This document shows positions 60,785 to 64,000 of a stretch of DNA of 64,000 nt, piece by piece; positions within the stretch are counted from its first letter, which is position 1, and each line of letters opens with the position of its first letter. Under the pieces are notes generated by a model, which worked only from the letters and a program-made list of their open reading frames with translations, was not told the origin of the DNA and did no database searches. The DNA comes from CAWBLP01 sp963721065 (GTDB taxonomy: Bacteria > Pseudomonadota > Alphaproteobacteria > Acetobacterales > Acetobacteraceae), in assembly GCA_963721065.1 (NCBI GenBank), contig CAVRHO010000001.1:682001-746000 (forward strand). The letters run 5' to 3'. Both the position numbers and the translations under genes were made by a program.

Positions 60785-61252
60785 ATGTCGTTCGTCACGC
60801 CTTTCATGCTGGGCCCCTTCGCGGTGGACCCCGAAGGTCGTATCGCTCCGCGCGATCCGGATGCGATGCCCGCCTTCTTCTTCCGCTGGCGCGGACGTGT
60901 GATCCGCGCCCGCCTGAGGCAGGCCGGCGCCGAGCAAGGCCACCTGCTGCTGCGAAGCGTGCTCGGCCGCGTGCCGAGCACGGCTGCCATGCCGGATATC
61001 CGGGGGCAGAGCTTCGCCGCGTTGCGCTGGTTGCCGCGTGCCGTCCCACCGACCTGGTCACTGCACCTGCTGCCCGATCACCGTGTCCTGCTGGACGTCG
61101 GCGGCGACATCGCATTGCCCATCACCGCCTCCGGCCTGCTGCGGGAGCTGACGGGCTTCGTCCTGGAACTCTCGCCCTATCTGGACCTGCTGGAGGAGTT
61201 GGGCATGGCGCCGTCCGGCGGGGGCGCCGAGCCGGGTATGGCGAATACCTGA
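60785..61252 (+). CDS. hypothetical protein overlapping the LysM gene 3' end
   Basis: A 155-residue protein, MSFVTPFMLGPFAVDPEGRI onward, with FFFRWRGRVIRARLRQ, a central LRWLPRAVPPTWSLHLLPDHRVLLDVGGDIALPIT and a C-terminal acidic helix ELTGFVLELSPYLDLLEELGM. No recognised domain; the layout suggests a small beta-rich fold with an amphipathic tail. ATG at 60785 is favoured over an upstream GTG. Its last 76 bp overlap the convergent LysM gene. Confidence 0.65.
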   Translation: MSFVTPFMLGPFAVDPEGRIAPRDPDAMPAFFFRWRGRVIRARLRQAGAEQGHLLLRSVLGRVPSTAAMPDIRGQSFAALRWLPRAVPPTWSLHLLPDHRVLLDVGGDIALPITASGLLRELTGFVLELSPYLDLLEELGMAPSGGGAEPGMANT

Positions 61253-62280
61253 CCGGGATAGATCAGGTTCGGGTCGCGGATCTGGTCGTGATTGGCCTGA
61301 TAGATCACCGTGTAGCGGATGCCGGCGCCGTAGTTGTGGCGGGCAATCAGCCACAGGCTCTGCCCGGGCTGCACGACGACGCTGCCGGGCGCGAGGTCGC
61401 GCCGGCTGAGTTGCGCCCGGGCGAAGGGCAGTTCCACCCGGGCCGAGACCGCCCCCTTCGGGGAAAGCTGATCCAGTCGAAGCGCGTGGTGACCCGGCGC
61501 GACCCCTTCGGGCGGCACCAGGGTCCATCCGCCGTTGGCGTCCACGTTGGCTTCGCCGACCGGGTGCTTGTCCACATAGACCCGCACCGTGCTGCCCGGT
61601 ACGCCGGTGCCGGCGAACCGCATCTCGCCTGAGTTGCCGTAATCGACCGTGCCCAGGCCCAGATGCGGCTGGCCGAAGGGCGGCGTCGCCGGACCTTGCA
61701 GCACGCGCGATGGCCGGGCGCCGTCCGTCAGCAGCGCGAGGGCGGGTTGCGCCGGTGTGGCGCCTTCGGTTCTGTCGCCGTTCGCCGGCCGCTTCGGGAT
61801 CACCAGCACCACCGAGCGATCGCCGGGCACCTCCTGCCCGGTCGGGGTTCGTTCGGACAGGGTCAGTTGTTCGGCGCCGGGTGCCAGCGGTGCGGCGGGC
61901 ATCAGCACCCAGTCACCGTTCGCATCCGCCCTGGTGCGGCCGAGTTCCTGCGTGCCGTGCCGGACCACCACCTCGGCGCCGGGTGCGGCTCGGCCGGCGA
62001 TGACCCCGGTGCCTTGCGGGCTGACCCGGACGATGTCGAAGCTGGGCTTCGGTGGCCCGGCCGCCGGGGTGGGCGCCGGTGCCGGGTCGGTGGGCTGCGG
62101 CGGCTGGACCAGCCTCGGCATGGTCGGCGCGTCGGCCACCTGGAAATCGTGGGCGCGCCAGACCCCGGCAACCGCCCCGATGGCAGCAGCACTCACCAGC
62201 AGCGCCAGAACAGCGCGCAGCGCCGGCGAGCGGGACGGAGGCAGCTTTATATTCGCCATCGCTTCAAAGAGTGCGCCCAT
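61177..62280 (-). CDS. LysM domain protein with Ig-like segments and N-terminal membrane anchor
   Basis: A 367-residue envelope protein. The N-terminus has a single hydrophobic helix (ALRAVLALLVSAAAIGAVAGVW), then a proline-rich linker (VQPPQPTDPAPAPTPAAGPP). Two beta-sandwich repeats follow, with PGAEVVVRHGTQELGRTRADANGDWVLMPAAPLAPG and GSTVRVYVDKHPVGEANVDANGGWTLVPPEGVAPG. A C-terminal LysM domain (VVQPGQSLWLIARHNYGAGIRYTVIYQANHDQIRDPNLIYPGQVFAIPG) binds peptidoglycan. The architecture is common in alphaproteobacterial cell-wall anchoring proteins. The start could be 62280 or 62259 (MANIKLPPS). Confidence 0.85.
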   Translation of the reverse strand: MGALFEAMANIKLPPSRSPALRAVLALLVSAAAIGAVAGVWRAHDFQVADAPTMPRLVQPPQPTDPAPAPTPAAGPPKPSFDIVRVSPQGTGVIAGRAAPGAEVVVRHGTQELGRTRADANGDWVLMPAAPLAPGAEQLTLSERTPTGQEVPGDRSVVLVIPKRPANGDRTEGATPAQPALALLTDGARPSRVLQGPATPPFGQPHLGLGTVDYGNSGEMRFAGTGVPGSTVRVYVDKHPVGEANVDANGGWTLVPPEGVAPGHHALRLDQLSPKGAVSARVELPFARAQLSRRDLAPGSVVVQPGQSLWLIARHNYGAGIRYTVIYQANHDQIRDPNLIYPGQVFAIPGSAPPPDGAMPNSSSRSR

Positions 62281-62608
62281 TTCCGCACCGACACAACGGC
62301 ACGCCCGCAGGCGCGGGCCGGGGCGGGTAGGGGAGAGTATCACGCCCGGCGGGCAAAGTCACCGCGCGCGCAGGACCGCAAAGTCACCGCGCGCGCAGGA
62401 TCGAGGAATGGCGCGGCACGCCCGTCCCGACAGCCGGCGCCCGGCCGTAACGCCTTGCGAAGAGGGCCGTCTTTGCTCCAGGAATGTGGCCAAGCAGGGC
62501 AGGGAGGAGGCCCTCGCGCGACGCGGCCATGTCGCGTGCATGTGCCTGCTTCGGTGCCGACACAGCCCGGTCGGAACCGGCAGGGCAGAAACCGAGGGGA
62601 GCCGCACG
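62281..62608. other. 328 bp spacer with a 25 bp direct duplication
   Basis: gcaaagtcaccgcgcgcgca-gga is present at 62353-62375 and 62378-62400, two bases apart. Otherwise no gene or palindrome of note. It separates the divergent LysM and cytochrome b genes and must contain both promoters. Confidence 0.6.
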
Positions 62609-63274
62609 ATGCGTCTCAGCTACACCCGGGTCCGCGTCTGGGACGCACCCATTCGCCTGTTTCACTGGGCGATTGTCCTGCTCGTCGCGTTGAGCTGGAT
62701 CTCACAGTATTACGACTGGATGCAGTTGCATTTCCTGTCCGGCTATACCTTGCTGGCCGCACTGCTGTTCCGACTGGTATGGGGACTGATCGGCAGCGAC
62801 ACCGCCCGGTTCAGCCGTTTCCTGCGCAGCCCGCTCGAGGCGTTGCGCCACCTGGCGGAGCTGCGTCGCCGCGGGCCGGACACCGCGGTCGGCCACAACG
62901 CCGCGGGTGGCTGGATGGTGCTGGTCATGCTGCTGCTCCTCGCGGTGCAGGTCGGCACCGGCTTATGCGCCAATGACGAGATTTCGGTGGAGGGGCCGCT
63001 CGCCCACGTTGTCGGCAGCAGCTGGAGCAATTGGCTCAGTCACATCCACCACCTGAATTTCGATCTGATCGAAATCGCCATCGTGCTGCACCTGCTGGCG
63101 ATCCTCACCTACCGCCTGCTCGGCCACGACCTGGTGCGGCCGATGGTGACCGGCTGGAAGCGCCTGCCCGTCACGATGTCCCCGCCGCGCATGGCCAGCG
63201 CGGGGCTGGCGCTGGGGATCTTCCTGGTGGCGGGAGTCCTGGTCGCGGTGAGCGTGCGTGCTCTTGGAGGCTAG
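62609..63274 (+). CDS. cytochrome b561/Ni-Fe hydrogenase-type cytochrome b
   Basis: A 221-residue di-haem membrane cytochrome. Seen: RVWDAPIRLFHWAIVLLVALSWISQYY with the first haem-ligand histidine, LHFLSGYTLLAALLFRLVWGLIGSDTARFSRFL (second), and SHIHHLNFDLIEIAIVLHLLAILTYRLLGHDLVRPMVTGWK (third and fourth). Four main helices plus a C-terminal fifth. Proteins of this group usually accept electrons from, or donate them to, a periplasmic cytochrome c; none is adjacent here. GAGGGGAG is seven bases before the ATG. Confidence 0.88.
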   Translation: MRLSYTRVRVWDAPIRLFHWAIVLLVALSWISQYYDWMQLHFLSGYTLLAALLFRLVWGLIGSDTARFSRFLRSPLEALRHLAELRRRGPDTAVGHNAAGGWMVLVMLLLLAVQVGTGLCANDEISVEGPLAHVVGSSWSNWLSHIHHLNFDLIEIAIVLHLLAILTYRLLGHDLVRPMVTGWKRLPVTMSPPRMASAGLALGIFLVAGVLVAVSVRALGG

Positions 63275-63335
63275 CCGCACGACCCGGGGACGCGCGCGTC
63301 ACCCGGGCAAGTGTCGGACGGGACCATGGCGGCGG

Positions 63336-64000
63336 GTGGCCGGCAAGCGGGTCGCCGTGCTGCTGCTGCTCGGCCTGCTTGCCGGGTGCGCGGCGCCGCG
63401 GAACTGCGCGCTGGTGCCGCTGGCCACGACGCCGCTTCACGTGCGCCGTAACCTGATGCTGGTGACCGCCGTGATCCACGACCAGCCCGTCCGGCTGCTG
63501 GTGGATACCGGCGCGGAACGCACCCTTCTGACACGGGCGGCGGTGCGGCGCCTGCACCTGGGACGCGATGACCATCACACGCGGTCGGCCGGGATCGGCG
63601 GCGTCAGCGCGGCCTGGGACGCCCGCGTGCCCGGCCTGGTGATTGGCCACACGCGGTTCCCCATCAAACGCGTGGCGGTCGGGAATTTCGGCATCCGCCA
63701 CCTGTTCGGTGAACCGGTGGATGGGCTGCTGGGCGCCGACATCCTGCTGGCCTTCGAGCTGGATCTCGACATTCCGGACCGCCGGCTGACGCTGTACCGC
63801 GTGCGTCACTGTGCCGATGCCAAGCCACCCTGGCCGGCGGTTGAGGTGCGCGGGGTCGGGGCGAGACGGGACCGAATGCTCGTGCCGATCGCCGTGAACG
63901 GGGTGAGCGGCACCGCCGTGCTGGACACCGGGGCGCAGGCGTCCGCGGTCTCGCGGAACATGGCGCAGCGCGCCGGGATCTCGGCGGCGGCACTGGCGGA
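63336..64000 (+). CDS. retropepsin-like aspartyl protease lipoprotein, C-terminus cut by window edge
   Basis: At least 221 residues, open at the right edge. The GTG start gives VAGKRVAVLLLLGLLAGCAAP, a lipoprotein signal with LAGC lipobox. Two aspartic-protease half-sites follow: RLLVDTGAERTLLTRAAVRRLHL (D-T-G-A) at about residue 50 and GTAVLDTGAQASAVSRNMAQRAGI (D-T-G-A) near the edge. GLVIGHTRFPIKRVAVGNFG...DGLLGADILLAFELDLDIPDRRLTLYR is the typical bacterial retropepsin-like core. A TTG at 63264 overlapping the cytochrome stop is an alternative start, but it would bury the signal peptide. Confidence 0.8.
   Translation, partial: MAGKRVAVLLLLGLLAGCAAPRNCALVPLATTPLHVRRNLMLVTAVIHDQPVRLLVDTGAERTLLTRAAVRRLHLGRDDHHTRSAGIGGVSAAWDARVPGLVIGHTRFPIKRVAVGNFGIRHLFGEPVDGLLGADILLAFELDLDIPDRRLTLYRVRHCADAKPPWPAVEVRGVGARRDRMLVPIAVNGVSGTAVLDTGAQASAVSRNMAQRAGISAAALA

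Noticed and set aside
1..64000. tRNA, rRNA and riboswitch genes
   Set aside because: No cloverleaf with a T-psi-C-like core, no rRNA signature and no known riboswitch consensus was found on reading the spacers; a covariance-model search was not possible here.

Overview
The window is a 64 kb piece of a very GC-rich bacterial chromosome. Gene content and protein style fit an alphaproteobacterium, most likely of the Acetobacteraceae/Rhodospirillales (ErpA-type carrier, short-type Psd with PssA, membrane-bound Nar operon followed by a parvulin, ligase-associated repair enzymes, many family-level hypotheticals). The taxonomic call is inference; no rRNA or marker gene is present. No tRNA, rRNA, CRISPR array, integrase or complete insertion sequence was recognised.

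Layout. 1-6.5 kb: end of an ErpA-like gene, a divergent XRE regulator/AEC permease pair, a CYTH-CHAD protein, a frameshifted flavin monooxygenase and a GxxExxY gene behind a long inverted repeat. 6.5-15.5 kb: DHA2 exporter, HU, succinate-semialdehyde dehydrogenase, RraA-like protein, a secreted hypothetical, TauD-type dioxygenase and glycogen-debranching enzyme. 15.6-26.2 kb: ThDP enzyme, SDR, LacI regulator, cytochrome c, epoxide-hydrolase-like protein, class III aminotransferase with a VOC protein, and a D-aminoacylase-type amidohydrolase. 26.3-28.1 kb: a lower-GC radical-SAM/SPASM gene and two micro-ORFs. 28.2-36.7 kb: VOC protein, TerB-DnaJ protein, AmpD-type amidase, methyltransferase, acyl-CoA synthetase, GrdB-like protein, MFS transporter and an acidic small protein. 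37.1-46.5 kb: three of the four ligase-associated DNA repair proteins (Lhr-type helicase, MBL exonuclease, PdeM), interleaved with PAP2, rhodanese, 2-hydroxyacid dehydrogenase and an alpha/beta hydrolase. 46.5-57.2 kb: Crp/Fnr regulator divergent from narK-narG-narH-narJ-narI-ppiC-hypothetical. 57.6-64 kb: hypotheticals, psd-pssA, LysM protein, cytochrome b561-type protein and the start of an aspartyl-protease lipoprotein.

The nitrate respiration operon is the main functional unit. NarK imports nitrate, NarGHI reduces it at the membrane, and NarJ and perhaps the parvulin assist assembly. The divergent spacer carries two Fnr/Crp-like boxes. As read, the operon is broken: narG contains a roughly 210 bp insertion of the local dispersed repeat with in-frame stops plus a one-base frameshift, and narJ is frameshifted in a minisatellite at its 3' end.

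The most unusual property of the window is its intergenic DNA. It holds a composite palindromic dispersed repeat (more than ten copies, often in alternating orientation), about fifteen minisatellite arrays with 13-35 bp units, and three elements bounded by long inverted repeats rich in cacggag/cacagag/aacacggatg words. One of those three directly precedes the GxxExxY gene.
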